Assembly: GCF_017161565.1 (NCBI RefSeq)
Contig: NZ_CP066796.1
Location: 3,038,001-3,102,000 of the forward strand
Direction: 5' to 3'
Source: Erwinia amylovora
GTDB taxonomy: Bacteria > Pseudomonadota > Gammaproteobacteria > Enterobacterales > Enterobacteriaceae
Length of the DNA stretch: 64,000 nt
Below, in pieces: positions 38,355 to 48,393 of this stretch. Numbering within the stretch: position 1 is the stretch's first letter; each line of letters starts with the position of its first letter. Below the pieces are notes generated by a model that was given only the letters and a program-made list of their open reading frames with translations, was not told where the DNA came from and ran no database searches. The translations under genes and the position numbers were made by a program.

Positions 38355-39737
38355 TTATAGGTCGTCAAGGATGGCCAGCGCATCGGCCAGCTTCTTCACA
38401 CCGTACACTTTCATATATTCCGGCGGCTTCTTCGGCACGTTGGCGGCTGGAACAATCGCCCGGCGGAATCCATGTTTGGCCGCTTCAGAAATACGCTCCT
38501 GCCCGCTGGGTACCGGGCGTATTTCTCCTGCCAGCCCCACTTCACCAAAGACCACCAGATCCTGCGGCAGCGGACGGTCGCGCAGACTGGAGACCATCGA
38601 CAGCATCAGCGCCAGGTCGGCGCTGGTTTCCGTTACCTTGACGCCACCGACCACGTTGACGAACACGTCCTGATCGGCCATTTGCAGGCCGCCGTGGCGG
38701 TGCAGCACCGCCAGCAGGATCGCCAGACGATTCTGCTCCAGCCCGACGGCAACGCGCCGGGGGTTACCCATCATCGAATGGTCTACCAGCGCCTGGATTT
38801 CGACCAGCAGCGGACGCGTCCCCTCCCACAGCACCATCACCGAGCTGCCGGAAGTGATTTCGTCACCACGGCTTAAGAAGATGGCAGACGGGTTGCTGAC
38901 TTCGCGCAGCCCCTGCCCGGTCATGGCAAACACGCCCAGCTCATTGACCGCACCAAAACGGTTTTTATGGCTGCGCAAAGTACGAAAGCGCGAATCGGCA
39001 TCGCCATCCAGCAGCACCGAGCAGTCAATACAGTGCTCCAGCACCTTGGGGCCTGCCAGCGAACCATCTTTAGTGACGTGGCCGACCATTACGATAGCCA
39101 CACCTTTGGTTTTAGCAAAACGCGTCAGATAAGCGGCGGTTTCACGCACCTGGGCAACGCTGCCGGGTGAAGACTGGATATCCGCCATATGCATCACCTG
39201 GATCGAGTCAATCACCATCAGCTTCGGCTGTTCCTGTTCAGCGATCAGGCAGATCTGCTCAATGCTGGTTTCCGACAGCATATTCAGGTTGGCGGTGGGT
39301 AACCCCAGCCGATGGGCGCGCATGGCGACCTGTTGCAGCGACTCTTCCCCGGTGACGTACAGGGTTTTCATCCCCTCGGCCAGCCTGCACAGAGTTTGCA
39401 GTAGCAGAGTACTTTTCCCGGCACCGGGATTGCCGCCGATCAGAATGGCACTGCCCGGCACCACGCCGCCGCCGAGCACGCGGTCAAACTCTTTGAAGCC
39501 GGTAGAGAAACGCGGTAACTCATCCAGGCTGATTTCCGACAGCTTCTGCACCCGGCTGGGGCCAGCGCTGCCGGCATAACCCGTCAGACGTTCATTGCGC
39601 GCCACGGTGGGCGATGCCGCCAGCCGCACTTCGGTGATGGTATTCCAGGCATGACAGGCGCTGCATTGCCCCTGCCAGCGAGGATAATCTGCGCCGCATT
39701 CGTTACAAACAAAGGCGCGCTTTACCGCTTTGGCCAA
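38355..39737 (-). CDS. radA: DNA repair protein RadA
   Basis: RadA is a RecA-like ATPase that promotes branch migration of recombination intermediates. The 460-residue protein has the N-terminal four-Cys zinc finger (CNECGADYPRWQGQCSAC), Walker A GGNPGAGKSTLLLQ near residue 100, the family-specific KNRFG motif in SHKNRFGAVNELG, and a Lon-like C-terminal domain. It lies 9 nt downstream of serB, the conserved serB-radA-nadR arrangement. Confidence 0.97.
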   Translation of the reverse strand: MAKAVKRAFVCNECGADYPRWQGQCSACHAWNTITEVRLAASPTVARNERLTGYAGSAGPSRVQKLSEISLDELPRFSTGFKEFDRVLGGGVVPGSAILIGGNPGAGKSTLLLQTLCRLAEGMKTLYVTGEESLQQVAMRAHRLGLPTANLNMLSETSIEQICLIAEQEQPKLMVIDSIQVMHMADIQSSPGSVAQVRETAAYLTRFAKTKGVAIVMVGHVTKDGSLAGPKVLEHCIDCSVLLDGDADSRFRTLRSHKNRFGAVNELGVFAMTGQGLREVSNPSAIFLSRGDEITSGSSVMVLWEGTRPLLVEIQALVDHSMMGNPRRVAVGLEQNRLAILLAVLHRHGGLQMADQDVFVNVVGGVKVTETSADLALMLSMVSSLRDRPLPQDLVVFGEVGLAGEIRPVPSGQERISEAAKHGFRRAIVPAANVPKKPPEYMKVYGVKKLADALAILDDL

Positions 39738-39746
39738 ATCTTCCCC

Positions 39747-40724
39747 TTAACGCTCTTCGTGGATCAGGCTGCCACTGAGAATGCAGAACACCCCCAGCAG
39801 GTCAGCATGACGAATAATGAATTCGCTTTGTTGATTGACCTTCGGCTTGGCGTGGTAAGCAATCCCCAGCGCGGAGGCTTTGATCATTGGCAGGTCGTTG
39901 GCACCATCGCCAACGGCAACGGTCTGCTGCGGTGAAATGGCAAAACGCGTCGCCAGCTGGCGCAGCGTCTCGGCTTTGTATGCGGCGTCAACAATATCGC
40001 CCACGACTTCACCCGTCAGTTTACCATCGCGGATTTCCAGCTCGTTGGCAACCGCAGCCGACAATCGCAGCGTATCACGCAGATATTCAGCAAACCAGGT
40101 GAAACCGCCGGAGGCAATGGCCACATGCCAGCCCAGCGCTTGCAGCTTTTGCACCAGTGAAGTCAGGCCCGGCATCAGCGGCAGCTCGTCACGTACGGTT
40201 TGCAGGATACGGGCATCCGCATCTTTCAGCGTCGCCACGCGCTGACGCAAACTGGTGGCAAAGTCCAGCTCGCCGCGCATCGCGCGTTCGGTGACCTCGG
40301 CCACCTGTGCGCCGCTGCCCGCCAGCCTGGCAATCTCATCAATACACTCGATCTCAATCGCCGTCGAATCCATATCCATCACCAGCAAACCCGGCGTTTT
40401 CAGATGCGGGATGCGGCCCAGCGGCGCAACATCCAGCCCGGCTTCATGCGCCAGGCGGGCCGCCAGCGGCGTCAGTGAACCGGCAAGACGCACCACCTGG
40501 TAGTCTTCCACCGCCCAGGCGCTGACAATGACCATCGCTGCCCCCAGCTGGTGTTGGTAGGCGGTGAGGCGGGCTTTGTCGAGTTGCCGCCCGTATAGCA
40601 GCCAACCGCTGCGGCCAGCACGGTAGTCAAGCGGCATCACTTCATCGCCGCTTAAAGAAAGAGGTAATCCCGGCCAGAGAGAGACTTCTGCAGGCAGGTC
40701 GCACCAGGTCAGACTGTTTGGCAT
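39747..40724 (-). CDS. serB: Phosphoserine phosphatase
   Basis: SerB performs the last step of serine synthesis. It is a HAD-family enzyme; the catalytic motif DMDSTAIEIECIDE includes the nucleophile Asp and the general-acid Asp. SGGFT and GDGANDLPMIKAS are the second and third HAD motifs. The N-terminal ~90 residues form the usual extension. An upstream start exists, but the ATG at 40724 follows AGGAGCTGTA and reads MPNSLTWCDLP, as in E. coli. It is co-oriented with radA and divergent from ytjB. Confidence 0.97.
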   Translation of the reverse strand: MPNSLTWCDLPAEVSLWPGLPLSLSGDEVMPLDYRAGRSGWLLYGRQLDKARLTAYQHQLGAAMVIVSAWAVEDYQVVRLAGSLTPLAARLAHEAGLDVAPLGRIPHLKTPGLLVMDMDSTAIEIECIDEIARLAGSGAQVAEVTERAMRGELDFATSLRQRVATLKDADARILQTVRDELPLMPGLTSLVQKLQALGWHVAIASGGFTWFAEYLRDTLRLSAAVANELEIRDGKLTGEVVGDIVDAAYKAETLRQLATRFAISPQQTVAVGDGANDLPMIKASALGIAYHAKPKVNQQSEFIIRHADLLGVFCILSGSLIHEER

Positions 40725-40882
40725 TACAGCTCCTGTAAGAACTTTCACCCCGTTACGCGTAAACGAGGAGCGTATTAAAACCTGGCAAGAGGCTACCCTG
40801 TAAGCCCGCCTTCTGGCAACATAAAGCTATCCCCGCCTGACTTCAGGCGGCAGATGTTCATCTGGCAATTTTAAGGGTCGAC

Positions 40883-41542
40883 ATGGCAAAAGCCAAAATC
40901 AAGTTTCGCCTGCACCGCACGGCGATCGTACTGATTAGCCTCGCGTTACTGGTTGTGCTCATGCAGGGCGCATCATGGTTCAGTCTGAGCCACCAGGCGG
41001 CACGTTCCGAACAGGTAGAAGAGCTGGCGCATACCTTGACCCGCCAGGTGGCCTGGAGTCTGACGCCGCTGATGGATAATTCAGACGATAACCAGCAAAA
41101 AATCGTCGACACGCTCAACCAGTTGACGCACGAAAGCCGTATTCTTGATATTTCACTGTACGATGGCTCGGGCAACCTGGTGGCACACAGCGGTCAAAAT
41201 ATCAATGTGCGCGATCGCCTGGCGCTCGACGGACAGCGGGCCGGCAGCTATTTCAACCATCAGATTGTACAACCGCTGGAGAGTAAAGACGGCCCCGGCG
41301 GTTTCCTGCGCGTCACGCTGGATACCCATGTGCTGGTCACCGAAGCTAAACAGGTGGATAACACCACCAATATTCTGCGCCTGATGATGCTGCTGGCGCT
41401 GGCTATCGGCATCATTCTCACCCGTACGCTGCTGCGCGACCGCCGCACCCGCTGGCAGCAGTCACCGTTCCTGCTTACCGCCAATAACCCGGTGAAAGAA
41501 GACGATGAGGATGATTCATCGTCGGCCAACGCGGAAAAATAA
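40883..41542 (+). CDS. ytjB: Membrane protein YtjB (Smp / AhpA family)
   Basis: A 219-residue inner-membrane protein with an N-terminal transmembrane helix (TAIVLISLALLVVLMQGASWF), a periplasmic domain of about 120 residues, a second helix (ILRLMMLLALAIGIILT), and a charged cytoplasmic tail (EDDEDDSSSANAEK). This topology resembles a receptor-like periplasmic sensor, but no catalytic module is present. The family is known as SMP or YtjB and has no settled function. It is divergent from serB, as in E. coli. Confidence 0.9.
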   Translation: MAKAKIKFRLHRTAIVLISLALLVVLMQGASWFSLSHQAARSEQVEELAHTLTRQVAWSLTPLMDNSDDNQQKIVDTLNQLTHESRILDISLYDGSGNLVAHSGQNINVRDRLALDGQRAGSYFNHQIVQPLESKDGPGGFLRVTLDTHVLVTEAKQVDNTTNILRLMMLLALAIGIILTRTLLRDRRTRWQQSPFLLTANNPVKEDDEDDSSSANAEK

Positions 41543-41571
41543 CCCGGCCAGCCGCTAAAGCTTCAGTTCAC

Positions 41572-42903
41572 TTACGCCATCCGCGCAATGTGCCCGGCCA
41601 GCCCGTGCAGCTGCTGCTGCATCTCCGCCGCCAGCTGCCGAAAGCCCGAACTGAAGGCGCATTCTGCGCTGATAAACTGCCAGTACTGCCCGGCCATTTC
41701 CAGTGCGGTTTGCCAGTGGTGCTGGCTCACGCTGTCATCAAGCCGAAGCGCCACGGCGCTGTCGCGCATATAACCGGCGCTGTTCGGTGCAAAGCTCATC
41801 GGCAACATGTCATAGGCTGGCGTCAGCCGTAAGCCGCCATCGGTGAGGAAAAACGACAGGTTGCCGGCGTGCATATCGCCGTTGGCAATCAGGCGACCAA
41901 ATGCCCACTGTAACGTGCCGCGCTGTGCATCGCGATCGCTCAGGCGCTTCTGCTGCACCAGCTGCTGTAATGCTGCAGGCCAGTGGTGCGGATTGCCGAT
42001 AAACTCTGCCTGCACCGCCTCAAGGGAGACCATGCTGTGCCGCCCGTTTTCCCCTGCGCGGTCAAAGCGCACCACCTCAAGGAACAGTTGACCGTTGCCG
42101 GCGGCTATCAGCGCCGTCTGCGCCGCTGCCAGCCCATGCTGTTGCATCAGCCGTAACGCCAGCGCCTCGGCACGCAGCAGATCGCACCAGCGCTGGCTGT
42201 TTTCGTTAGCGCGCGCCGGGGTAAATTTAACTAAAACATGTGCCAGACTGCCGTCGGGCAGCTCGGCCAGGCTGGCAAACTTAGGCTGTTCGCCCCCCGC
42301 AGAAGAACCGGGTTGCTCGCCGGCCAGAACCTCGCTGGCCAGTTGCGGATAACGGGTGGCTTTGTCGGCCAGCACTATCGCCGCCGGGCGTGGCTGTTGC
42401 AACCACTGCCGGTAGCTGTGCTGGCCGATCAGCCAGCTGCCCGTGACGTTGGCTCCCCGGCTGCTCAGTGCCAACAGACAATGATCGTCACTCCACTGGC
42501 GGATATCCTCCGGCAGCCCCAGCTGCCGCGCGCAGTCGCGGCCCCACGCCCGCCCAAGGAAGCCTTGCGGGCGCATATCGCTTAAATACCAGGGTAATCC
42601 GGGATAATAGTGCCAGCTGGCGCTTGCGTCCTGCACCACGCAGCTTCCCGCTGGCCAAACGCTGTAAAGTTGCCCGGCAGCATGGGCCTGACCGGCGATA
42701 TCGATTTGCCACAAGGGAAACTGACTGACCTCGCGCAGCGGTCGCAGCAGGGCATAGCGCGTGGCGCGGGCGCGACCATATTTCAGCACCTGCGGCCGGG
42801 CCTTAATCAGGCGGGACAGCGTGGCCTGGCTGACGCCAAGCCGCGCCTGCAGGCTGGCGGCATCCAGCGGTCCCTGTAGCAGCAGTGACGTCAGATCGCT
42901 CAT
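41572..42903 (-). CDS. yjjJ: HipA-like kinase-fold protein YjjJ (HipH)
   Basis: YjjJ is a stand-alone member of the HipA toxin family. The 443-residue protein starts with a helix-turn-helix-like segment (SLQARLGVSQATLSRLIKARPQV), which HipA itself lacks. The kinase-fold region has the basic ligand segment (GEQPKFASL; HVLVKFTP), the catalytic loop ANGDMHAGNLSFFL, and the metal-binding LTPAYDMLPM. No hipB-like gene is adjacent, so the N-terminal domain may supply DNA binding. Three 12-bp tandem repeats abut the start codon and replace a normal Shine-Dalgarno sequence; they may be its operator. lplA, which follows yjjJ in E. coli, is absent. Confidence 0.88.
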   Translation of the reverse strand: MSDLTSLLLQGPLDAASLQARLGVSQATLSRLIKARPQVLKYGRARATRYALLRPLREVSQFPLWQIDIAGQAHAAGQLYSVWPAGSCVVQDASASWHYYPGLPWYLSDMRPQGFLGRAWGRDCARQLGLPEDIRQWSDDHCLLALSSRGANVTGSWLIGQHSYRQWLQQPRPAAIVLADKATRYPQLASEVLAGEQPGSSAGGEQPKFASLAELPDGSLAHVLVKFTPARANENSQRWCDLLRAEALALRLMQQHGLAAAQTALIAAGNGQLFLEVVRFDRAGENGRHSMVSLEAVQAEFIGNPHHWPAALQQLVQQKRLSDRDAQRGTLQWAFGRLIANGDMHAGNLSFFLTDGGLRLTPAYDMLPMSFAPNSAGYMRDSAVALRLDDSVSQHHWQTALEMAGQYWQFISAECAFSSGFRQLAAEMQQQLHGLAGHIARMA

Positions 42904-42905
42904 AA

Positions 42906-42941
42906 TGAATAGATCGGTGGATAGATTGATGAATAGATAAT
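42906..42941. repeat. Three tandem 12-bp repeats upstream of yjjJ
   Basis: TGAATAGATCGG, TGGATAGATTGA and TGAATAGATAAT follow one another without gaps (consensus TGRATAGATNNN). A fourth TGAATAGAT lies at 42996-43004. The array begins 2 nt from the yjjJ ATG, so a protein bound here would cover the translation and probably the transcription start. Confidence 0.8.
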
Positions 42942-43010
42942 TAGCACGTAATGGCCTGTGATAAAAGAAAAAAAGCTTTCAGGAGAGATGAAATATGAAT
43001 AGATACTCAA

Positions 43011-43035
43011 TAAAAAAGGCTGGCAGATACCAGCC
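43011..43035 (-). terminator. deo operon terminator
   Basis: GGCTGG and CCAGCC pair across a six-base loop and lead on the minus strand into TTTTTTATT. The hairpin lies 14 nt after the deoD stop. Confidence 0.88.
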
Positions 43036-43049
43036 TCGACAGGGGGAAA

Positions 43050-43769
43050 TTACGCCTTATCGCCCAGCAGAACCGACTCCAGCGCGATCTCAATCATCTC
43101 GCTAAAAGTGGTCTGGCGCTCGGCGGCAGTGGTTTGCTCGTGGGTACGGATATGGTCGGACACGGTGCAGATCGCCAGCGCTTTGGCGCCGAACTCTGCC
43201 GCTACGCCATAAATACCGGCCGCTTCCATTTCCACACCGAGAATGCCGTATTTCTCCATCACGTCGAACATCTGCGGGTCCGGCGAGTAGAACAGATCGG
43301 CGGAGAAAATATTCCCCACGCGCGCTTTCACGCCCAACGCCTGTGCAGCATCAACCGCGTTGCGTACCATCTCGAAATCAGCAATCGCTGCGAAGTCATG
43401 GTCTTTGAAACGCATGCGGTTCACTTTGGAATCGGTACAGGCTCCCATGCCAATCACCACATCACGCAGCTTCACGTCGTTGCGTACCGCGCCGCATGAA
43501 CCAACGCGAATAATCTTCTTTACGCCGAATTCAGTGATCAGTTCTTTGGCATAGATTGAGCAGGAAGGGATGCCCATACCGTGGCCCATTACCGAGATTT
43601 TGCGGCCTTTATAGGTGCCGGTATAACCCAGCATACCGCGTACGTTATTGACTTCTACGGCATCCTGCAGGAAGGTTTCAGCAATGTGCTTTGCGCGCAG
43701 CGGGTCACCGGGCATCAGCACCACGTCAGCGAAATCACCCATCTCAGCGTTAATATGAGGCGTAGCCAT
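43050..43769 (-). CDS. deoD: Purine nucleoside phosphorylase DeoD-type
   Basis: DeoD phosphorolyses purine (deoxy)nucleosides to free base and (deoxy)ribose-1-phosphate. The 239-residue protein has [19 protein letters not shown], the conserved [13 protein letters not shown], the substrate-binding [10 protein letters not shown], and the catalytic Asp in [11 protein letters not shown]. The length equals E. coli DeoD. It is the last gene of deoCABD; deoB is 73 nt upstream and a strong terminator follows. Confidence 0.98.
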   Translation of the reverse strand: MATPHINAEMGDFADVVLMPGDPLRAKHIAETFLQDAVEVNNVRGMLGYTGTYKGRKISVMGHGMGIPSCSIYAKELITEFGVKKIIRVGSCGAVRNDVKLRDVVIGMGACTDSKVNRMRFKDHDFAAIADFEMVRNAVDAAQALGVKARVGNIFSADLFYSPDPQMFDVMEKYGILGVEMEAAGIYGVAAEFGAKALAICTVSDHIRTHEQTTAAERQTTFSEMIEIALESVLLGDKA

Positions 43770-43842
43770 GTTTAATCCTTATGTTATTGCAGGCCAGGTC
43801 AAGCTGGCCGGTTACGAACAGTGTTAAAGCGCGCTTTAACCT

Positions 43843-45066
43843 TCAGAAGAGCGGTTTGCCCCAGGCCATTGGTGACAGGCCGAAATGATGGGCAACCGTC
43901 TGGCCAATATCGGCGAACGTCTCACGATAGCCATAATCACCCGGCTTGACGCCCGGCCCGAAAATGAGCACCGGGATATGCTCACGCGTGTGCTCGGTTC
44001 CGTGCCAGCTTGGGTCGCAACCATGATCCGCAGTAAGAATAAGGATATCCCCTTCTTTCACCTGCGCCATCAGTTCCGGCAGACGGCGGTCGAACAGCTC
44101 CAGCCCGGCGGCATAGCCTGGAATATCGCGGCGGTGCCCCCACGTTGAATCAAAATCAACGAAATTGGTGAACACGATGCTGTTGTCCGGCGCGGTCTTC
44201 ATTTCGGCAACAGTGGCAGCAAACAGCGCATCAAGGCCGGTCGCTTTAACCTTTTTGGTAATGCCGACCTGGGCATAGATGTCGGCGATTTTACCGACGG
44301 AAATCACCTCGCCGCCCTGCTCATCAACCAGTTTCTGCAAAACGGTCGGTGCCGGGGGTTCGACTGCCAGATCGTGACGGTTGCCGGTACGCTCAAAGTG
44401 GCCCGGCTTATCGCCAATAAACGGGCGTGCAATCACGCGGCCAATATTGTAACCGCCTGCGGTCAGCGCTTCGCGCGCAATTTCGCACAGTGCATACAGA
44501 CGCTGAAGGCCAAAGGTTTCTTCATGACAGGCAATCTGAAATACCGAGTCGGCGGAGGTATAAAAGATCGGTTTGCCGCTCTTCATGTGCTCTTCGCCAA
44601 GCTGGTCGAGGATCACCGTCCCGGACGAATGACAGTTACCGAGATAGCCGGGCAGATCGGCTTTTTCCACCAGTAAATCCAGCAGGTCCTGCGGGAAACT
44701 GTTCTGCGTGTCGCTAAAGTAGCCCCAGTCAAACAGCACCGGCACACCGGCAATTTCCCAGTGACCTGACGGCGTGTCTTTACCGGAAGAAAGTTCGCTG
44801 GCATAGGCGTAAGCGCCGATGATGTCAGCGTTTTTATCCAGCCCCGGCGGAAATCTCCCGCTTGATGCCTCTGCCGCTTTACCTAAGCCTAATGCGGTCA
44901 GATTAGGCAGATGGAGCGGGCCTTTACGCCCTTTGTCCGCTTCACCTTTGAAGCACGCCTCGGCAATATGGCCGAGGGTATCCGAGCCTTTATCGCCGAA
45001 TTTATCAGCGTCTTTGCTGGCTCCTATTCCGAAAGAATCCAGCACCATGATAAATGCACGTTTCAT
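43843..45066 (-). CDS. deoB: Phosphopentomutase
   Basis: DeoB interconverts (deoxy)ribose-1- and 5-phosphates, linking the nucleoside phosphorylases to DeoC and the pentose pathway. The 407-residue protein belongs to the alkaline-phosphatase superfamily. The first metal ligand is in [11 protein letters not shown], the phosphorylated Thr is in the [11 protein letters not shown] region, and C-terminal metal ligands lie in LTADHGCDP and [14 protein letters not shown]. It is co-transcribed with deoA and deoD. Confidence 0.98.
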   Translation of the reverse strand: MKRAFIMVLDSFGIGASKDADKFGDKGSDTLGHIAEACFKGEADKGRKGPLHLPNLTALGLGKAAEASSGRFPPGLDKNADIIGAYAYASELSSGKDTPSGHWEIAGVPVLFDWGYFSDTQNSFPQDLLDLLVEKADLPGYLGNCHSSGTVILDQLGEEHMKSGKPIFYTSADSVFQIACHEETFGLQRLYALCEIAREALTAGGYNIGRVIARPFIGDKPGHFERTGNRHDLAVEPPAPTVLQKLVDEQGGEVISVGKIADIYAQVGITKKVKATGLDALFAATVAEMKTAPDNSIVFTNFVDFDSTWGHRRDIPGYAAGLELFDRRLPELMAQVKEGDILILTADHGCDPSWHGTEHTREHIPVLIFGPGVKPGDYGYRETFADIGQTVAHHFGLSPMAWGKPLF

Positions 45067-45129
45067 GCCGTTCTCCTGCGCGGTTCTCGCGTTAAGAGTT
45101 AAAAAAATCCGATCGCAGCAGAATACCGC

Positions 45130-46452
45130 TTATTGCGAGATTCTGCGATAAATAACTGGCGTTGGCGCCGGCTGCACCTGCCCGACAACGACGGCGTGCT
45201 GCAATGCCTGCGCCGCCTGCTGCCAGCCGGCTTCGCTGGCGGCATGGACCACCGCCAGCGGACGCTGGCCATCAACCTTATCGCCCAGCTGCACCAGTTC
45301 GCTGAAGCCAACACTGTAGTCAATGCTGTCACTGGCCCGGCGGCGACCGCCGCCCATCGCCACTACCGCCATCCCCAGCGCACGGGTATCCATCGCGCTG
45401 ACGGTGCCGCTGGTGCTGGCATAAACCGCTTTACTTAGCATCGGCGCGGGCAGGTAACTGTCGATACGCTCAATAAAGTCCGCCGGGCCTTTCTGCGCCG
45501 CCACCATGCGCGCGAACACCCCGGCGGCGGCGCCGTTGTCCAGCACCGCCTGCAGCTTCATCCGCGCTTCGTCGCCTGACTTCGCCAGCCCGCCGGAGAG
45601 CAACATTTCGCTGCACAGCGCCATCGTCACTTCCAGCAGGCGCGGATTACGATACCCGCCGGTCAGGAACTGCACCGCTTCACGCACTTCCAGCGCATTA
45701 CCGGCACTGGAAGCCAGCGGCTGGTTCATATCGGTTAACAGCACGGTGGTTTTACAACCGGCACCGTTTGCTACGCCAAAAATAGCCTGCGCCAGCTCCT
45801 CAGACTGGGGCAGAGTCGGCACCAACGCCCCGGAACCAACCTTTACGTCCATGACCAGCGCATCCAGGCCTTCAGCCAGTTTCTTGGCAAGGATCGAGGC
45901 AGCAATAAGCGGGATGGAATCTACCGTGGCGGTAATATCACGCGTGGCATAGAAGCGCTTATCCGCCGGAGCCAGCGAACGGGTCTGGCCGACGATCGCC
46001 ACTCCTGTCTGTTTGATAATCTGGCGAAAGCGATCGTCCGGTGGGAAAATATCAAAACCGGGAATGGCTTCCAGTTTATCCAGCGTGCCGCCGGTATGAC
46101 CAAGCCCACGACCGGAGATCATCGGCACATAGCCGCCACAGGCGGCCACCATCGGGCCAAGCATCAGCGACGTGACGTCGCCAACGCCGCCGGTTGAGTG
46201 TTTGTCCACCAGCGGGCCGTTGAGATTCAGCGCCTGCCAGCTGAGTACCGAACCGGAATCACGCATCGCCATAGTCAGCGCCACACGCTCCGGCAGAGTC
46301 ATATCCCGGAACCAGATCGCCATCGCCAACGCGGCGATCTGCCCCTCTGAAACCGAGTTGTCACGCACGCCGTTGATGAACTGACGGATCTCTTCTTCGC
46401 TCAGTGCATGACCATCACGTTTTTTGCGGATGATTTCTTGTGGCAGAAACAC
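45130..46452 (-). CDS. deoA: Thymidine phosphorylase
   Basis: DeoA splits thymidine or deoxyuridine into base and deoxyribose-1-phosphate. The 440-residue protein has the family signature [20 protein letters not shown] near residue 115, the phosphate-binding [12 protein letters not shown], and [19 protein letters not shown]. The length matches E. coli. It lies between deoC (122 nt upstream) and deoB (63 nt downstream). Confidence 0.98.
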   Translation of the reverse strand: MFLPQEIIRKKRDGHALSEEEIRQFINGVRDNSVSEGQIAALAMAIWFRDMTLPERVALTMAMRDSGSVLSWQALNLNGPLVDKHSTGGVGDVTSLMLGPMVAACGGYVPMISGRGLGHTGGTLDKLEAIPGFDIFPPDDRFRQIIKQTGVAIVGQTRSLAPADKRFYATRDITATVDSIPLIAASILAKKLAEGLDALVMDVKVGSGALVPTLPQSEELAQAIFGVANGAGCKTTVLLTDMNQPLASSAGNALEVREAVQFLTGGYRNPRLLEVTMALCSEMLLSGGLAKSGDEARMKLQAVLDNGAAAGVFARMVAAQKGPADFIERIDSYLPAPMLSKAVYASTSGTVSAMDTRALGMAVVAMGGGRRRASDSIDYSVGFSELVQLGDKVDGQRPLAVVHAASEAGWQQAAQALQHAVVVGQVQPAPTPVIYRRISQ

Positions 46453-46574
46453 AATGACTCCCAGATCAATGCCATCAATGATACGGGTCCATATTGGCGT
46501 GATGGCAGTCGCCGTTTTGGATACGCAAACGCAGTGCAGGATGGTTAATCAGACACGGGGTGGATGCGCAATGA

Positions 46575-47354
46575 TTAATAGCTGCTGTCGCTGGCAGCAC
46601 TGTTAAACCCCGCTGCGTTTAACAGGCTGGCGAGCAGGCTGGATGCACCGAAACGGAAATGACGCGCATCAGCCCAGTCCGGTCCAAGGATGTCGTCTGC
46701 CAGTTGCAGATACAGCGCCGCTTCTTCTGCGGTACGTACGCCACCGGCTGGCTTAAAGCCAACCTGCTGGTGAACACCTTTCGCGGCAATAGTACGCATC
46801 ATGATCTCCGCTACCGCTGGCGTGGCGTTGACCGGCACTTTTCCGGTGGAAGTTTTGATGAAATCGGCACCGGCATCGATGGCTATTTCTGACGCCTGAC
46901 GGATCAGCGCGTCCTCTTTTAACTCACCGCTTTCAATAATCACTTTTAGCAGCACATTCGCTGCCGAACACGCCTGCTTACAGGCTTTTACCAGCTCAAA
47001 GCCGACGGTGCCATTACCGGCCATCAGCGCACGGTACGGGAATACCACGTCAACCTCATCGGCCCCGTAAGCAATCGCCGCACGGGTTTCCGCCAGCGCA
47101 ATCTCAATATCATCATTACCGTGGGGGAAGTTAGTCACCGTGGCAATGCGAATTTCCGGCGTCCCCTGCTCACGCAGCGTTTTGCGCGCCAGTGGAATAA
47201 AGCGCGGATAGATGCAGATGGCAGCGGTGTTACCGGCCGGAGATTTCGCCTGACGACAGAGAGCGAGCACTTTGGCATCAGTATCATCATCATTGAGCGT
47301 GGTTAAATCCATCAGTTGCAGCGCGCGCAGCGCCTGAGTTTTGACATCAGACAT
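46575..47354 (-). CDS. deoC: Deoxyribose-phosphate aldolase
   Basis: DeoC cleaves deoxyribose-5-phosphate to acetaldehyde and glyceraldehyde-3-phosphate. The Schiff-base Lys is in [16 protein letters not shown], the second Lys in [11 protein letters not shown], and the catalytic Asp in [11 protein letters not shown]. At 259 residues it has E. coli's length. It is the first gene of deoCABD. Its substrate, deoxyribose-5-phosphate, is also the inducer that releases DeoR. Confidence 0.98.
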   Translation of the reverse strand: MSDVKTQALRALQLMDLTTLNDDDTDAKVLALCRQAKSPAGNTAAICIYPRFIPLARKTLREQGTPEIRIATVTNFPHGNDDIEIALAETRAAIAYGADEVDVVFPYRALMAGNGTVGFELVKACKQACSAANVLLKVIIESGELKEDALIRQASEIAIDAGADFIKTSTGKVPVNATPAVAEIMMRTIAAKGVHQQVGFKPAGGVRTAEEAALYLQLADDILGPDWADARHFRFGASSLLASLLNAAGFNSAASDSSY

Positions 47355-47423
47355 GATTATCTCCAGAAAAGTTGGATGGGGGCGTTTGACAGGCTCACGC
47401 CGGAGATCGCCCGCAATGTGAGG

Positions 47424-47466
47424 ATTATAACAGCCTGTGGGTCATTATTTTGTGGGAAGATTCACG
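47424..47466 (-). promoter_or_regulatory. deo operon promoter (P2-like) with CRP site
   Basis: On the minus strand the -10 is a perfect TATAAT (47424-47429). A CRP-like site TGTGGGAAGATTCACG (47451-47466) is centred about 41.5 bp upstream of the predicted start, the class II position. A second CRP-like half (TGTGAGATGAATTTCG, 47491-47506) lies 40 bp further up. E. coli deoP2 has the same logic, with CytR bound between two CRP sites. Confidence 0.8.
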
Positions 47467-47568
47467 AACAGCATAGGACAGTGGCATCATTGTGAGATGA
47501 ATTTCGCGGCGATCATCGTCAAGCGGCTGCCAGAGGCGGCAACGGGCACGAAGTAAACGTCAGAATAA

Positions 47569-47584
47569 TGTTAGAATTATCACA
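47569..47584. promoter_or_regulatory. DeoR operator
   Basis: TGTTAGAATTATCACA agrees with the E. coli DeoR operator TGTTAGAATTCTAACA at 14 of 16 positions. It lies about 150 bp upstream of the P2-like promoter, where E. coli has deoP1 and its operator. A deoR gene is present at 28358-29101. Confidence 0.8.
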
Positions 47585-47616
47585 TCAGAGGATCGTCAGG
47601 CTGCCGCTCTCCGTAT

Positions 47617-48393
47617 TCATACGCCAAACAGGGTAAGGGTGTTCTCGCGTAGCGTTTCAGCTATTTGCTGCGGGGGTTCGTCGCGCAGAGCGCACAGGGC
47701 GTGCCAGATATCTCTGACTCGCTCAGGACGGTTGGGCTGCCCCTGGAAACCTTGCAGCGGCATATCGGGTGAATCGGTTTCCAGCAGCAGTGAGGTTAGC
47801 GGCAGGCGGGCAACAGTGTGACGGGTTTTGCTGGCACGTTCATAGGTGATCGTGCCTCCTACGCCAATCGCATAACCGGCGCGGATAAACGCCAGCGCCT
47901 GCTGTTCACTCCCGGCGAAACCGTGCACCACGCCACGCCTCGGCAGATCGATACGGCGCAGCTGCTGCACCAGCTTGTCATGAGTACGGCGCGAATGCAG
48001 GATCACCGGCAGACTGTAATCGCGCGCCAGGCGCAGCTGCGCATCAAGCAATGCCTGCTGCCGCTCAAACTGCGGGTGGTCGATAAACAGATCGAGGCCG
48101 GTCTCGCCGATGGCCACCACTTTGTGATGACGCCGTTGCAGATGCTGTTCAAGCGCGACAAGGCTTTGCTCATTATGCTCTGCCACCGCCATCGGATGCA
48201 GCCCGAGCGCGGCATACACCGCAGAATGCCGTTCTGCCAGCGCCATCACCCGATCAAAATGCGTGGCCGATACGCTGACGGCAATGATTTTCTCTACCCC
48301 GGCCTGAGCGGCTCGTTGCAGGCTTGCCTGTTCATCGCCAACGAATGGCGGAAAATCAAAATGGCAGTGCGTATCGACAAAACATGGCGTCAT
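47617..48393 (-). CDS. yjjV: TatD-family metal-dependent hydrolase YjjV
   Basis: The 258-residue protein has the amidohydrolase metal site: FVDTHCHFDFP at the N-terminus, AIGETGLDLF with the bridging Glu, LPVILHSRRTHDKL and VVHGFAGS with metal His residues, and LLLETDSPDMPL with the catalytic Asp. TatD proteins act as DNases or exonucleases; the exact substrate of YjjV is not established. The start overlaps the yjjU stop by 4 nt, so the two are translated together, as in E. coli. Confidence 0.93.
   Translation of the reverse strand: MTPCFVDTHCHFDFPPFVGDEQASLQRAAQAGVEKIIAVSVSATHFDRVMALAERHSAVYAALGLHPMAVAEHNEQSLVALEQHLQRRHHKVVAIGETGLDLFIDHPQFERQQALLDAQLRLARDYSLPVILHSRRTHDKLVQQLRRIDLPRRGVVHGFAGSEQQALAFIRAGYAIGVGGTITYERASKTRHTVARLPLTSLLLETDSPDMPLQGFQGQPNRPERVRDIWHALCALRDEPPQQIAETLRENTLTLFGV

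Noticed and set aside
42994..43060. Small plus-strand frame starting ATGAATAGATAC behind AGGAGAGATGAAAT
   Set aside because: The ribosome-binding site looks good, but the frame runs through the deo terminator into the antisense of deoD and the product is random in composition. The match is probably chance.
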